Shown: positions 39,701-48,836 of the stretch, in pieces | How the letters are laid out: every line of letters starts with the position of its first letter | Numbering within the stretch: the stretch's first letter is position 1 | Assembly: GCA_937934295.1 (NCBI GenBank) | Contig: CALHAI010000010.1 | Location: 62,001-126,000 of the forward strand | Direction: 5' to 3' | DNA: 64,000 bases | Source of the DNA: an uncultured Blastocatellia bacterium | GTDB lineage: Bacteria; Acidobacteriota; Blastocatellia; HR10 | Program-made: the position numbers and the translations under genes | The notes under the pieces: generated by a model | Told to the model about the DNA's origin: nothing | The model's input: only the letters and a program-made list of their open reading frames with translations | The model's database searches: none

Positions 39701-40051
39701 CTGCTGGGCGTGGACGCGGAGACGGGGGTCTTCATGTTGCTCTATCTCGATCTCGCGTATGAGGAGATGCGGAGTCAAGGGCTGATGCGAACGCGAGAGC
39801 ATTTGCGCGAGGCGATCCACCATGGTGCGGTGAAGCGGCTACGCCCGAAATTCATGACCGTAGCGACGACGTTCATCGCCCTGCTCCCCATCATGTGGTC
39901 CACGGGCACCGGCGCCGATGCGATGAAGCGCATCGCCGCTCCGATGATCGGAGGCATCTTGACTTCGTTCATCATGGAGCTGGTTGTGTATCCGGCGATT
40001 TACTTCGTCTGGCGGTGGCATTTCCATGTGCGGAAGGAGGCGCAGGCATGA
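36782..40051 (+). CDS. cusA: CusA/CzcA-family heavy-metal RND transporter
   Basis: 1089 residues from ATG 36782 (GAGAGGAG upstream), full length for HME-RND pumps with 12 membrane helices. It starts MIEKLIEFCARNRFLVFLLI. The TM4 proton-relay acidic residue is in GAMVDAAIVVVEQTHKR, and the second half ends in a VEEAQMVIMSAIGGENITTT-type docking region and TM10-12. It exports Cu(I)/Ag(I) (CusA type) or divalent ions (CzcA type); the CPMHP modules nearby favour Cu. Its stop overlaps the next start by 4 bp. Confidence 0.94.
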   Translation: MIEKLIEFCARNRFLVFLLIGVALFLGFHAMRNITLDAIPDLSDTQVIVYSRWDRSPDIIEDQVTYPIISSLLGLPRVKDIRGFSDFGYSYVYVIFEDGTDIYWARSRTLEYLSSILPRLPEGVQVELAKDATAVGWIFQYALVDTTGQRNLAELRALQDWYLRYALQSVPGVAEVAPIGGFVRQYQVNLDPNALLAYRVPLDAVVRAIRQGNNDVGGRLIEFSGREYMVRGRGYIRSLRDVENIVVGVNPETGTPILVKHLGTVALGPDIRRGIAELDGEGETVGGIVIMRYGENALKVIERVKARLAEIERSLPEGVKIVTTYDRSELILRSIATLKRTLVEELAIVSVVILIFLWHIPSALIPIITIPIAVLLSFIPMYAMKITANIMSLGGIAIAIGAMVDAAIVVVEQTHKRLEQWEAAGRPGDFRDVVIRAVKEVGRPSFFTLLVIAVSFMPVFALEAQEGRLFKPLAFTKNFAMAIAAVLAITLDPAIRLSFTHMREFTFRPRALCRLANAILVGKIHSEEKHPISRLLMRLYHPVVEWALRHPWTTIASAVLVILLTIPAFLRLGSEFMPPLDEGVLLYMPTTLPGISVTEAQRLLQVQDKILKSFPEVERVFGKAGRAETATDPAPFSMIETVIVLKPPDQWPKKPRWYSDWAPEWLQDLLRRIWPDRKTTEELIYDPGGLNEALQFPGVVNAWTMPIKARIDMLTTGVRTPVGIKILGHDLTTIQELGQRIEGVLREVPGTTSVFAERTAGGYFLDFVLKREELARYGLTVEEAQMVIMSAIGGENITTTVEGRERYPVNVRYLRDYRSTLDRLSRVLVPTPHGAQIPLAHVAEIKLLSGPGMIRDENGRLSGYVYVDVSGRDIGGYVEEAKRIVQEKVPLPPGYTLVWSGQYEYMQRVKERLKLVVPITLLIIFLLLYFNTRSTAKTMIVLLAVPFSAVGAIWFLYLLDYNLSVAVWVGLIALLGVDAETGVFMLLYLDLAYEEMRSQGLMRTREHLREAIHHGAVKRLRPKFMTVATTFIALLPIMWSTGTGADAMKRIAAPMIGGILTSFIMELVVYPAIYFVWRWHFHVRKEAQA

Positions 40052-40845
40052 GGCGGACATACAGTCTTGGGTTCGCCATGGGTGAGACGCGTGCTCGATG
40101 GCGCGAAGCTTTCGGAAGGCGCTCGATGTCGTTGCCCCGGCGAAGATGGTGGATCGTCGGAGCCCTCGCGCTCTTGCTGAGCGCAGTTGAGGCCGGGGGA
40201 TTCGCGCAGAACTTTCGTTTCCCCGTCCGGCACGATCACGGACTCCGGTCGTGTCGCGGAGAATTGATCATCACGGCTGCGGGCATCGAGTATCGAACCG
40301 CCCACGCGAAGCACGCGCGACGCTGGGCGTTCGAGGATATTCGAATGGTCGTGCTCGCCTCTCGTCGAGAGATCGTTCTCCACACGTACGAGGCCCATCG
40401 GTGGGCGCTGGGACGAGATCGGACGTTCCGATTCACGACGCTCTCGGAGATCACGGCGGAGGTGGGCGCGTTCCTGTTGGCGCGCATTCAACGACCTTTG
40501 GCGATGGGCATCATCGCTGTGGAAGGAACACCACTTCACGAAATCGCCGCGCGCCATCGCCATCGCTTCGGCGGATGTCAGGGGACGATCCGCATCTATG
40601 CCGATCGACTCGTCTACGAGTCGCGCGATCGCCCCGAGGATTCACGCGCGTGGCGATGGTCGGATATTCGACGCTTGGGACGCTTCGGTCCGTATCGACT
40701 GGAGATCACGACGTATGAGCCGGAATTCGGCGGCCCCACGCGCGCTTATGTGTTCGATCTGAAGGTGGGGCTGTCCGAGGAGGTGTACGACTTCGTGTGG
40801 GAGAGGGTCTATCACCTGACTCCTCGCTGGAATGAGCAGCGATGA
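40048..40845 (+). CDS. exported protein with duplicated ~90-residue domain
   Basis: 265 residues starting at the ATGA overlap with cusA, so translationally coupled. A signal or anchor segment (WWIVGALALLLSAVEAGGFA) is followed by two similar halves. Each has CxGxLxI, then IxYxS/T, RxWxxxDIR and a hydrophobic strand before TYE (CRGELIITAAGIEYRT and CQGTIRIYADRLVYES). The pattern suggests a tandem PH- or GRAM-like beta domain. I know no named family. Its position ties it to copper efflux. Confidence 0.65.
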   Translation: MRRTYSLGFAMGETRARWREAFGRRSMSLPRRRWWIVGALALLLSAVEAGGFAQNFRFPVRHDHGLRSCRGELIITAAGIEYRTAHAKHARRWAFEDIRMVVLASRREIVLHTYEAHRWALGRDRTFRFTTLSEITAEVGAFLLARIQRPLAMGIIAVEGTPLHEIAARHRHRFGGCQGTIRIYADRLVYESRDRPEDSRAWRWSDIRRLGRFGPYRLEITTYEPEFGGPTRAYVFDLKVGLSEEVYDFVWERVYHLTPRWNEQR

Positions 40846-40909
40846 AGAGCGATCGCGTGCTCTCGCCGTTGGGCGAGAGCGCGGCGACATCCTTTGCGGG
40901 AGGGGAGAG

Positions 40910-41293
40910 ATGAGAGTGACGGCCATACTCCTGGGTCTCGCGACGATCGTGGGCGTGAGCACCTGGGCGCAACACGCACATCAGGGACAGGGGACGAGCC
41001 GCGAGACGACGATCGTCGGGGAGGTGATCGATCCCGTCTGCTATCTCAGTCACGGCTCGACAGGAAGAGCGCATCGTCGCTGCGCCGAGTATTGCGTGCA
41101 GCAGGGGATCCCGCTCGCCATCTTAGAGGAGAAGACAGAGCGGGTGTATCTCTCGCTCCCTGTGGATCACTCCAATCCCAACACGAAGCTGCGGGGCTTC
41201 ATCGCCGAGAAAGTGAAGGTGACGGGGGTGATCTATAGCAAGGGAGGCCTCACGGGCATTCATGTGAAGCGCGTCGAGCGCGCCGGCACCTAG
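40910..41293 (+). CDS. small exported protein of the copper efflux locus
   Basis: 127 residues from ATG 40910 (GGGAGGGGAG upstream). A signal peptide (MRVTAILLGLATIVGVSTWA) and a His-rich junction (QHAHQGQG) precede a compact beta domain: TIVGEVIDPVCYLSHGSTG, then a Cys pair at CAEYC, and a C-terminal VKVTGVIYSKGGLTGIHVKR. It looks like an OB-fold-type periplasmic protein with cysteines that could bind Cu(I). No named family recalled. Confidence 0.65.
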   Translation: MRVTAILLGLATIVGVSTWAQHAHQGQGTSRETTIVGEVIDPVCYLSHGSTGRAHRRCAEYCVQQGIPLAILEEKTERVYLSLPVDHSNPNTKLRGFIAEKVKVTGVIYSKGGLTGIHVKRVERAGT

Positions 41294-41443
41294 GTGTTAA
41301 AAAGGGCGCGCCATTCGAACCAGAGGTTTGCCCCACGGATGGATGATCGTCCGAGGGCGGCACTTTCCGATTGTCCCGCATCGGGCGAGTGAGGAAAAAT
41401 TATAGCCTTTGTCTGAAGGCTCTCGGAGCGGAAGGGGGGATGT

Positions 41444-43801
41444 ATGCACGAAGCGATGGGCGCGCATCGGGGATCTGAAGCCGTCGTGAGAGATCCGGTC
41501 TGCGGCATGGCGGTGAACCCGGAGCAGGCGGCGGGTTCGCAGGAGTATGCAGGACGGAAGTACTTCTTTTGCTGCCGGCATTGCTGGGAGCGCTTTCGCG
41601 CGGAGCCGAAGCGCTATGTAGCCTCGGCCGGACCGCCCATCGCGCTCCGGGTCTCTCGGCGTCGGCCGGAGTCGCTTCCTGTGGCGGAAAGTGCGTACAC
41701 CTGCCCCATGCATCCGGAGATCGTGCGCGGCGAGCTTGGGGTTTGTCCGATCTGTGGGATGGCGCTGGAGCCGAAGATGGGGTTTGGCGAGGAAGCACCC
41801 AGTCCGGAACTGGAGGATATGAGTCGCCGATTTTGGATCAGCGCGCTGCTGACGGCGCCGATCCTTCTGCTGGCGATGTCGGGGATGATCGGTGAGCTCC
41901 CCGGCCTATCGGTCCGTTGGGCGATCGCGATTGAGCTCGTTCTGGCGACGCCCGTCGTGCTTTGGGGAGGGTGGCCGTTCTTTCAGCGCGCGTGGGCTTC
42001 GGTGCGGCATCGGCACTGGAACATGTTCACGCTCATCGCCTTGGGCACGGGGACGGCGTATCTCTACAGCGTGATCGCCGCGCTTCTCCCCGGCATCTTC
42101 CCCTCGTCTTTTCGCGGTCCGCATGGTGAGGTCGCCGTGTATTTCGAAGCGGCGACCGTGATCACGACGCTCGTTCTTCTCGGACAAGTGCTGGAGCTGC
42201 GAGCGCGTCGTCGGACGAGCGGCGCGATCCGGATGCTGCTCGGCTTAGCGCCTAAGACGGCGCGCGTGATTCGCGAGAACGGGGAAGAGGTGGATGTCCC
42301 GCTTGAGCGCGTGCGCGTGGGCGATCGCCTTCGGGTTCGTCCGGGAGAGCGCATCCCTGTGGATGGCATTGTGCTCGAGGGGTCCAGCTTCGTGGACGAA
42401 TCCATGGTGACGGGCGAGCCGATGCCGGTGGAGAAGGGGCCGGGCCAGTGGGTCATCGGCGGGACAATCAACGGGACGAGCAGCTTCATCATGCGCGCCG
42501 AGCGCGTCGGTCGCGAGATGCTGCTGCAGCAGATCGTGCGGATGGTGAGTGAGGCGCAACGGAGTCGCGCGCCGATTCAGCGACTGGCCGACCGCGTGTC
42601 GGCATACTTCGTCCCGGCCGTCGTGCTCGTCGCCGCGATCACGTTTGCGATATGGGGGCTCATCGGACCGGAACCGCGAATGGTCCACGCGCTGGTGAAC
42701 GCCGTCGCCGTGTTGATCATCGCTTGTCCCTGCGCTTTGGGGTTGGCCACGCCGATGGCGATCATGGTGGGGACAGGGCGAGGGGCGATGGCCGGCGTGC
42801 TCGTGCGAAATGCCGAAGCGCTGGAACTGCTGGAACAGGTGGACACGCTCGTCATGGACAAGACGGGGACGCTCACGGAAGGGCGACCTCGCGTGGTCTC
42901 CATTGTCGCGCTGGCGGAGTTGACCGAAGCCGAAATCTTGCGTTTCGCCGCGAGCCTCGAACGCGGGAGTGAGCATCCTCTGGCGCGCGCGCTTTTGGAA
43001 GCCGCCGAGCAACACGGGCTCTCGTTGGCCGAAGCGCGACATTTTCGCTCATCCCCCGGCAAAGGGGCGATGGGGGATGTCGAAGGACATCTGGTCATCG
43101 TCGGAAGCGAGAAGGTGGCCATGGAATCCGGGCTGGAGACCGAGACCGATATGGTGCGCCCGCAGGTGGAGGCGATGCGGCGGGCTGGGCAGACCGTCTT
43201 ATTTATCATCGTGGACGGAGCGCTCGTCGGACTCGTGGGGATTGCCGATCCCATCAAGGCCTCGGCGCGCGAAGCCATCGTGGCCTTGCATCGGGAGAAG
43301 CTGCGTATTGTGATGGTCACCGGCGATCATCATCAGACGGCTGAAGCTGTAGCTCGCGAACTCGGCCTCGATGACGTGATCGCCGAGGTGTTGCCGGATG
43401 AGAAGGCCGAAGTGGTGAGGCGCTTGAAAGCGGAAGGACGGCGAGTGGCCATGGCCGGCGATGGCATCAATGATGCTCCAGCGCTGGCCGAAGCGGATGT
43501 GGGGATCGCGATGGGGACGGGCACGGACGTCGCCATCGAGAGTGCCGCCGTGGTGTTGGTGAAGGGGGACCTACGAGGGATCGTGCGCGCTCGACGGCTC
43601 AGTCGCGCGACGATGCGCAATATCCGGCAGAACCTCTTCTTCGCCTTCGTGTACAACCTGCTTGGCGTGCCGATCGCCGCTGGCGTCTTCTACCCGATCT
43701 TCGGCCTGCTCTTGAGCCCGATGATCGCGGCCGCCGCGATGACGTTCAGTTCCGTCTCGGTCATCGCGAACGCACTGCGCTTGCGTCGGCTCGTGCTCTG
43801 A
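41444..43801 (+). CDS. copA: copper-translocating P-type ATPase with YHS and metal-binding domains
   Basis: 785 residues. The N-terminus has a YHS domain (~14-58, [12 protein letters not shown] and [11 protein letters not shown]), then a CPMHP...CPICGM heavy-metal module (~86-110). The P1B core has CPC in [12 protein letters not shown] (Cys428, Cys430), the phosphorylated Asp472 in [11 protein letters not shown], and [23 protein letters not shown] identifies Cu(I)/Ag(I) transport. It is the last gene of the rightward metal locus, 150 bp after the previous gene. A terminator-like hairpin follows it. Confidence 0.93.
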   Translation: MHEAMGAHRGSEAVVRDPVCGMAVNPEQAAGSQEYAGRKYFFCCRHCWERFRAEPKRYVASAGPPIALRVSRRRPESLPVAESAYTCPMHPEIVRGELGVCPICGMALEPKMGFGEEAPSPELEDMSRRFWISALLTAPILLLAMSGMIGELPGLSVRWAIAIELVLATPVVLWGGWPFFQRAWASVRHRHWNMFTLIALGTGTAYLYSVIAALLPGIFPSSFRGPHGEVAVYFEAATVITTLVLLGQVLELRARRRTSGAIRMLLGLAPKTARVIRENGEEVDVPLERVRVGDRLRVRPGERIPVDGIVLEGSSFVDESMVTGEPMPVEKGPGQWVIGGTINGTSSFIMRAERVGREMLLQQIVRMVSEAQRSRAPIQRLADRVSAYFVPAVVLVAAITFAIWGLIGPEPRMVHALVNAVAVLIIACPCALGLATPMAIMVGTGRGAMAGVLVRNAEALELLEQVDTLVMDKTGTLTEGRPRVVSIVALAELTEAEILRFAASLERGSEHPLARALLEAAEQHGLSLAEARHFRSSPGKGAMGDVEGHLVIVGSEKVAMESGLETETDMVRPQVEAMRRAGQTVLFIIVDGALVGLVGIADPIKASAREAIVALHREKLRIVMVTGDHHQTAEAVARELGLDDVIAEVLPDEKAEVVRRLKAEGRRVAMAGDGINDAPALAEADVGIAMGTGTDVAIESAAVVLVKGDLRGIVRARRLSRATMRNIRQNLFFAFVYNLLGVPIAAGVFYPIFGLLLSPMIAAAAMTFSSVSVIANALRLRRLVL

Positions 43802-43830
43802 GCCTACGACCTCCTCGTCCGCGGGGGACG

Positions 43831-43868
43831 AAAAAAGGCGCGTGGGTCGAACCCGATCCACGCGCCTT
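43831..43868 (-). terminator. intrinsic terminator for the HU gene
   Basis: AAGGCGCGTGG (43835-43845) and CCACGCGCCTT (43858-43868) form an 11-bp stem with a 12-nt loop. Read leftward it ends in TTTTTT (43831-43836), a textbook rho-independent terminator for the leftward HU gene. For the rightward copA transcript the U-run is only two bases. Confidence 0.85.
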
Positions 43869-43890
43869 CATCACCAAGCGCAGGGCGGCG

Positions 43891-44190
43891 TCACTTCTTC
43901 GCCGGGAGAACGGAGTTCTTCAACGCCCTTGCGATCCGAAACTTCAGGACCGTCTTGGCCGGGATCTTAATGGGCTCGCCGGTTCGGGGGTTGCGACCCA
44001 TTCGGGCTTTCCGTTTGGAGAGGACGAACTTCCCAAGCCCCGGGAGGGCGAAGACGCCCGCCTTTTTCACCTCTTTGACCACAAGCGTCGAGAGCTCGTC
44101 AAGGAAATTCCGCGCCATCGCTCGATTCACTCCGAGCTTCTCAGCCAGATGTCCCACCAATTGAGCCTTCGTCAGTGCCTTTTTCGCCAT
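43891..44190 (-). CDS. hup: HU-family nucleoid DNA-binding protein
   Basis: 99 residues from ATG 44190 (GGAGGAAGAT upstream). It has the HU fold with the DNA-arm segment KARMGRNPRTGEPIKIPAKT and a helical N-terminus KALTKAQLVGHLAEKLGVNR. It bends DNA non-specifically and compacts the chromosome. It lies 58 bp after the clpP-like gene and may be read from that gene's promoter or its own. A strong terminator follows. Confidence 0.95.
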   Translation of the reverse strand: MAKKALTKAQLVGHLAEKLGVNRAMARNFLDELSTLVVKEVKKAGVFALPGLGKFVLSKRKARMGRNPRTGEPIKIPAKTVLKFRIARALKNSVLPAKK

Positions 44191-44248
44191 ATCTTCCTCC
44201 TCAAGCATGAGATACTCACCACACGGACGCCCCTATCTTAGCACGAAA

Positions 44249-44872
44249 TCACGGGCGCGTCATCGAGAGCGTTTCCTCCTCGGGCACTTCGCGCCGGTGC
44301 AGGACCTTGTCGATCAAGCCGTAGGCGACGGCCTGATCGGCCGTGAGGATGAAGTCTCGCTCCACGTCGCGCTCGATTTGCTCGATCGACCGCCCCGTAT
44401 GTTTGGCCAGGAGTGAGCTGATCAGATGGCGTAAGCGCATCAGCTCCTCGGCGTGAATGCGGATGTCGGTCGCCTGACCCGAGACCCCATAGATGTACGG
44501 CTGATAGATGACGATGCGGGAGCTGGGGAGCGCGTACCGTTTCCCTGGCGCCCCGGCCGCCAAGAGCAAAGCGGCGATGGCTTCCGCCTCTCCCGTGCAG
44601 ATCGTCGCCACGTCGGGACGAATGAATTGCATCGTGTCGTAAATGGCGAGGCCTGCCGTGAGCGATCCGCCGGGACTGTTAATGTAGAGATTGATGTCCC
44701 GATCCGGATCTTCGGCCTCCAAATAGAGGAATTGGGCGATGATCAGGTTGGCCACCTGATCATCGATCGGCGTCCCGAGAAAGACGATGCGCTCTTTCAA
44801 GAGGCGAGAATAGATATCGTAGGCGCGTTCCCCGCGACTTGTCGTCTCCACGACAATCGGCACAAAGTGCAT
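44249..44872 (-). CDS. ClpP-like protein lacking catalytic Ser and His (ClpR-type)
   Basis: 207 residues, ClpP length and fold: [40 protein letters not shown] and [17 protein letters not shown] are all typical. The catalytic Ser, normally in GxxASMGALLL, is Ala98 ([11 protein letters not shown]), and the His of IMIHQP is Tyr123 (IVIYQP). Only the Asp173 equivalent remains. It should be proteolytically dead but able to assemble into ClpP rings, as ClpR does in cyanobacteria and plastids. No active clpP or clpX is in the window. GGGGGGTGAG is the ribosome site. Confidence 0.88.
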   Translation of the reverse strand: MHFVPIVVETTSRGERAYDIYSRLLKERIVFLGTPIDDQVANLIIAQFLYLEAEDPDRDINLYINSPGGSLTAGLAIYDTMQFIRPDVATICTGEAEAIAALLLAAGAPGKRYALPSSRIVIYQPYIYGVSGQATDIRIHAEELMRLRHLISSLLAKHTGRSIEQIERDVERDFILTADQAVAYGLIDKVLHRREVPEEETLSMTRP

Positions 44873-44893
44873 AGTCTCACCCCCCGCTGTGCA

Positions 44894-44921
44894 ATTTTAG
44901 CATGAATTCTCGCTCTGGCAA
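44894..44921 (-). promoter_or_regulatory. sigma70 promoter of the clpP-like gene
   Basis: Leftward TTGCCA (44916-44921), 16 bp, TAAAAT (44894-44899) with an extended TGC just before the -10. The start would be near 44887, ~15 nt from the ATG. Confidence 0.6.
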
Positions 44922-44939
44922 TCGTCGCCGTGCGCCTCG

Positions 44940-46532
44940 ATGCCTTGCGTTTTGGGCGAAGATGGGCTATCACTCAACGAAAATGAAGCGGCCATGAGGG
45001 GTGAGGTGAATCAGGACGTTCAGAAGCTGGCGACGCTGCTCAACATCAGCCAGACGCTGGGGGCGACGCTTAACGTGCGGCAGGCGCTGCTGCGCGTGCT
45101 GGAGGTCCTTGAGGAGAATCATGGTGTCGTCTCTGGCGTGATCGCGCTGCTGGAAGAGAGTGGTGAGGAAGTGGTCATTGAAGTCTCGGTCGGACTGACG
45201 CGGGAGGCGCAGCAGCGCGGGCGCTATCGGGTGGGTGAGGGGATCATCGGGCGCGTCGTCGAAAGCGGCAAGCCCATCGTTGTCCCCAAGGCCAGCCAAG
45301 AGCCTCTCTTCCTGAACCGCACGGGCGTGCTCAAGGCGTCTCGCGAAGAGCTGACCTTCATCTGCGTGCCCCTCTCCGTCGATCAGCAGACGATCGGCGC
45401 CATGGGGATCGTCCTGCCCTATCGCCCGGATCGAGATTATGATCAGGCCACGAAATTCTTCAGCATCGTCGGCTCGATGGTGGCGCAGGCCGTGAAGGTG
45501 AATCAGCTCATCGAGGCGGAGAAGCGCCGCCTGATGGACGAGAATCTCGCCTTGCGTCGGGAGCTGCGGGAGCGCTACGACTTCAGCAACATCATCGGCA
45601 CGAGCCGGCCGATGCAAGAGGTCTACGCGCAGGTCGCGCAGGTCGCGCGGACGAACACGACCGTGCTCATCCGTGGCGAATCGGGGACGGGGAAGGAGTT
45701 GATCGCGCGGGCCATCCATTATAATTCGCTGCGGGCCAATCAGCCGTTCATCAAAGTCAGTTGTGCCGCCTTGCCGGAGAGCCTCATCGAGGCCGAGTTG
45801 TTCGGATACGAGAAGGGGGCGTTCACTGGAGCCTATGCGCGGAAGAAGGGGCGATTCGAGTTGGCCGACCGCGGGACGCTCTTTTTGGATGAAGTCGGCG
45901 ACCTCCCTCTCTCGGTGCAGGTCAAGCTCCTGCGCGCGCTGCAAGAACGGGAATTCGAACGACTCGGCGGGACGGAGACGATCAAGGTGGATGCGCGGCT
46001 GATCGCCGCCACGAATCGCGATCTGGAGCAGGCGATGCGCGAGGGAGTGTTCCGCGAAGATCTCTATTATCGCCTGAACGTCTTCACGATCTTCCTGCCG
46101 CCGCTGCGGGAACGGAAATCGGATATTCCGCTTCTGGCCGACCATTTCCTTGAGAAGTACGCGCGCCTGCACGGCAAGGATATTCGACGCATCTCGACGC
46201 CAGCCATTGACATGCTCATGAGCTATCACTGGCCCGGGAATGTCCGCGAGCTGGAGAATTGCATCGAGCGCGCGGTCCTCGTGTGCGAGGGGAATGTGAT
46301 CCACAGCCATCATCTGCCGCCCACGCTTCAAACGGCCGAAGCTTCGGGGACGGTCCCGCGCCTCTCCTTGAGCGAAGCCGTGGCCGCTTACGAGAAGGAT
46401 TTGATCCTGGACGCCTTGAAGACGGCGCGGGGGAACATCTCGCGCGCCGCCCGCCTGCTCAATACCACCAAGCGCATCCTCGGCTATAAGGTCAAAAAAT
46501 ACGGGATCAATCCCCGGCGGTTCAAAGAATGA
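44940..46532 (+). CDS. sigma54-dependent activator with GAF domain (NifA/AnfA-like)
   Basis: 530 residues. N-terminal GAF domain (~30-180), AAA+ domain with Walker [17 protein letters not shown], the sigma54-contacting GAFTGA loop and Walker [12 protein letters not shown], then a Fis-type HTH ([20 protein letters not shown]). The HTH end resembles NifA/AnfA, yet no nif genes are in the window. It uses ATP to open sigma54-RNA polymerase complexes. The start is unclear: ATG 44940 gives the longest frame, ATG 44994 and GTG 45006 are options. It diverges from the clpP-like gene. Confidence 0.88.
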   Translation: MPCVLGEDGLSLNENEAAMRGEVNQDVQKLATLLNISQTLGATLNVRQALLRVLEVLEENHGVVSGVIALLEESGEEVVIEVSVGLTREAQQRGRYRVGEGIIGRVVESGKPIVVPKASQEPLFLNRTGVLKASREELTFICVPLSVDQQTIGAMGIVLPYRPDRDYDQATKFFSIVGSMVAQAVKVNQLIEAEKRRLMDENLALRRELRERYDFSNIIGTSRPMQEVYAQVAQVARTNTTVLIRGESGTGKELIARAIHYNSLRANQPFIKVSCAALPESLIEAELFGYEKGAFTGAYARKKGRFELADRGTLFLDEVGDLPLSVQVKLLRALQEREFERLGGTETIKVDARLIAATNRDLEQAMREGVFREDLYYRLNVFTIFLPPLRERKSDIPLLADHFLEKYARLHGKDIRRISTPAIDMLMSYHWPGNVRELENCIERAVLVCEGNVIHSHHLPPTLQTAEASGTVPRLSLSEAVAAYEKDLILDALKTARGNISRAARLLNTTKRILGYKVKKYGINPRRFKE

Positions 46533-46583
46533 GTTCGAGACGGTCAGCATCCGTGGGGACGAACACCGCCGAATGTGCGCGCG

Positions 46584-46613
46584 TTGACGGGGAATCTGGC
46601 TTTGATATATATA
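46584..46613 (+). promoter_or_regulatory. sigma70 promoter of the S9 peptidase/hydrolase pair
   Basis: TTGACG (46584-46589) followed after 16-18 bp by an alternating TATATATATA run (46606-46615) that offers overlapping -10 hexamers. The start would lie near 46620, ~70 nt before ATG 46692. Confidence 0.55.
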
Positions 46614-46691
46614 TACCCAGCCTTCCGAAGCATGACGTGCGGGCATCGTTCACATGTGAGGGGAGTCCAAACCGAGGAGGGAGGGGGCCCT

Positions 46692-48770
46692 ATGATCGAA
46701 CGGCATCGGCAGCGTCAAGGCCTCGTTGGGGCCATCCTTTTGATGGTCCTCGTGAGCGTTCTTCCGGTGATCGCGCGGGATCAGGAAGATCGGCTCACCC
46801 CGATGGACCTCTTCGAGCTGGAGTATGCCAGCGATCCGCAGATCTCGCCCGATGGGCGGTACATCGTCTACGTGCGGCGGGCGAGCGACGTCATGACGGA
46901 TCAGCGCTATTCCAATCTCTGGATCATCTCCTTCGACGGGAAGGAGCATCGGCCATTGACGATGGGCATCTATCGGGACAGTTCGCCTCGATGGTCGCCC
47001 GACGGCACACGGATCGCGTACATTTCGGATCGAGAGGGCTCGTTGCAGATCTACGTGCGATGGATGGACACGGGACAGACGGCGCGGATCACGAACGTGC
47101 CGTTCCCGCCGGAGGGGATCGCGTGGTCTCCAGATGGACGCTATATCTCGTTCGCGATGTTCGTCCCGGAGCCACCGCGACAGATTGGGAGCTTTCCCTC
47201 GCCGCCTCCCGGAGCCAAGTGGGCGGATTCGGCGGTGGTGATTGATCGACTTGTTTATCGGTTCAACGGTGCGGGGTATTTGAAACCGGGATACACGCAC
47301 CTGTTCATCGTGCCGGCGGAAGGGGGGACGCCTCGGCAGATCTCCAGTGGGAAGTTCCATCACGGCGGTGTTGGCTTCCGCGCGAGCGAGGCCGTGTGGA
47401 CGCCTGATGGGAAGGCATTGCTCATCTCGGCCAATCGTCGTCCGGATTTCGATCTGGAGCCGCTCGATACGGAGATCTACGAATTCTCTATCGCCGATGG
47501 CTCGGTTCGAGCCCTGACCGATCGGAGGGGGCCGGACAATGCGCCGGCGATCTCGCCCGATGGACGCTATATCGCCTATGTCGGTTTCGATGATGCCTAT
47601 CAGGGGTATCAGGTGACGCGCCTCTATGTGATGAATCGGGACGGGAGCGGCTCGCGCGTGCTCTCGGCCGCGCTCGATCGCGACGTCATGCGGCCGCGAT
47701 GGACTCCGGATGGCCGCGGCATTCTCTTCCTCTACGACGATCAGGGCACGACGAAGCTTGGTCTCTATACGCTCGATGGCGCCTTCCGAACGCTCGCCAC
47801 TCATATCGGGAGCGGAGATCTCGCCTACAGCATGGGCGGCGCTTTCAGCGTGGCGAACAACGGCGCTTTCGCTGTGACCTATACACGCCCGGATGTGCCG
47901 GGAGACATCGCTGTGGGGACGCTCGCTAACCCCGGACTTCGCGTCATCACGGCGCTGAACGCCGATCTCTTCGCGCGGAAGAAGCTCGGGCACGTCGAGG
48001 AGATCTGGTACGCGTCTTCGCGCGATGGGCGGAAGATCCAAGGATGGATCATCACGCCTCCCGATTTCGATCCCTCGAAGAAATATCCCTTGATCCTGGA
48101 GATTCACGGTGGACCGTTCGCCAATTACGGCGATCGATTTGATGTGGAGAAGCAGATGTGGGCGGCGCGCGGATACGTCGTCCTCTATGTGAATCCGCGT
48201 GGGAGCACGAGCTACGGGGAGGAATTCGGCAACCTGATTCATCACGCGTATCCCGGCGATGATTTCTATGATCTGATGTCCGGCGTGGATGCGGTCCTCG
48301 CGCGCGGTTATGTGGATCCGGAGCAGCTCTTCGTCACGGGCGGGAGTGGCGGCGGCGTCTTGACCGGTTGGGTGATCGGGCGGACGAATCGGTTTCGAGC
48401 CGCAGCAGCCGCTTATCCCGTGATCAACTGGTACAGTTTCGTGTTGACGGCCGACATCGCCGCCTTCGCCATCAAATACTGGTTCCCCGGGCTCCCATGG
48501 GATCACGTCGAGCACTACGAGAGGCGATCGCTCCTCTCGGTCGTCAAGAACGTGCGCACGCCGACGCTCATCATCACCGGGGAGGAGGATTATCGCACGC
48601 CGATGTCTGAATCCGAGCAGTATTTCACGGCGTTGAAGCTCCTGGGCGTGGAGACGGTGCTCGTGCGCGTTCCCGGAGAGCCGCACGGGATCATGCGGCG
48701 GCCGAGCCATCACCTGGCCAAGATCTTGTATATCGCCAACTGGTTCGACGAGCACCGGAAACGTCAATGA
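46692..48770 (+). CDS. secreted S9 family peptidase (DPP-IV/acylaminoacyl-peptidase type)
   Basis: 692 residues from ATG 46692. A signal peptide (GLVGAILLMVLVSVLPVIA) precedes a seven-bladed propeller with repeated SPDGxxIxYxS-type motifs. The C-terminal alpha/beta hydrolase carries Ser in TGGSGGGVLTGW, Asp in GEEDYRTPM and His in EPHGIM. It should cleave peptides in the periplasm. A paralogue lies at 61623-63707. It is followed by a beta-lactamase-like hydrolase and the TonB-dependent receptor, suggesting a scavenging set. Confidence 0.9.
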   Translation: MIERHRQRQGLVGAILLMVLVSVLPVIARDQEDRLTPMDLFELEYASDPQISPDGRYIVYVRRASDVMTDQRYSNLWIISFDGKEHRPLTMGIYRDSSPRWSPDGTRIAYISDREGSLQIYVRWMDTGQTARITNVPFPPEGIAWSPDGRYISFAMFVPEPPRQIGSFPSPPPGAKWADSAVVIDRLVYRFNGAGYLKPGYTHLFIVPAEGGTPRQISSGKFHHGGVGFRASEAVWTPDGKALLISANRRPDFDLEPLDTEIYEFSIADGSVRALTDRRGPDNAPAISPDGRYIAYVGFDDAYQGYQVTRLYVMNRDGSGSRVLSAALDRDVMRPRWTPDGRGILFLYDDQGTTKLGLYTLDGAFRTLATHIGSGDLAYSMGGAFSVANNGAFAVTYTRPDVPGDIAVGTLANPGLRVITALNADLFARKKLGHVEEIWYASSRDGRKIQGWIITPPDFDPSKKYPLILEIHGGPFANYGDRFDVEKQMWAARGYVVLYVNPRGSTSYGEEFGNLIHHAYPGDDFYDLMSGVDAVLARGYVDPEQLFVTGGSGGGVLTGWVIGRTNRFRAAAAAYPVINWYSFVLTADIAAFAIKYWFPGLPWDHVEHYERRSLLSVVKNVRTPTLIITGEEDYRTPMSESEQYFTALKLLGVETVLVRVPGEPHGIMRRPSHHLAKILYIANWFDEHRKRQ

Positions 48771-48836
48771 GCGAGCGGGCGTTTGTTCGAACAAGTCGGC
48801 GCGCGCTCGCCGGAGACATCGTCTAAGGAGGGGGAG

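Noticed and set aside
41367-41406. Possible CueR-type promoter/operator before copA (CCGAT-N8-ATCGG, TTGTCC and TATAGC)
   Set aside because: The repeat is only 5 bp and spacing between -35 and -10 candidates does not fit either a normal or a 19-bp MerR-type promoter.
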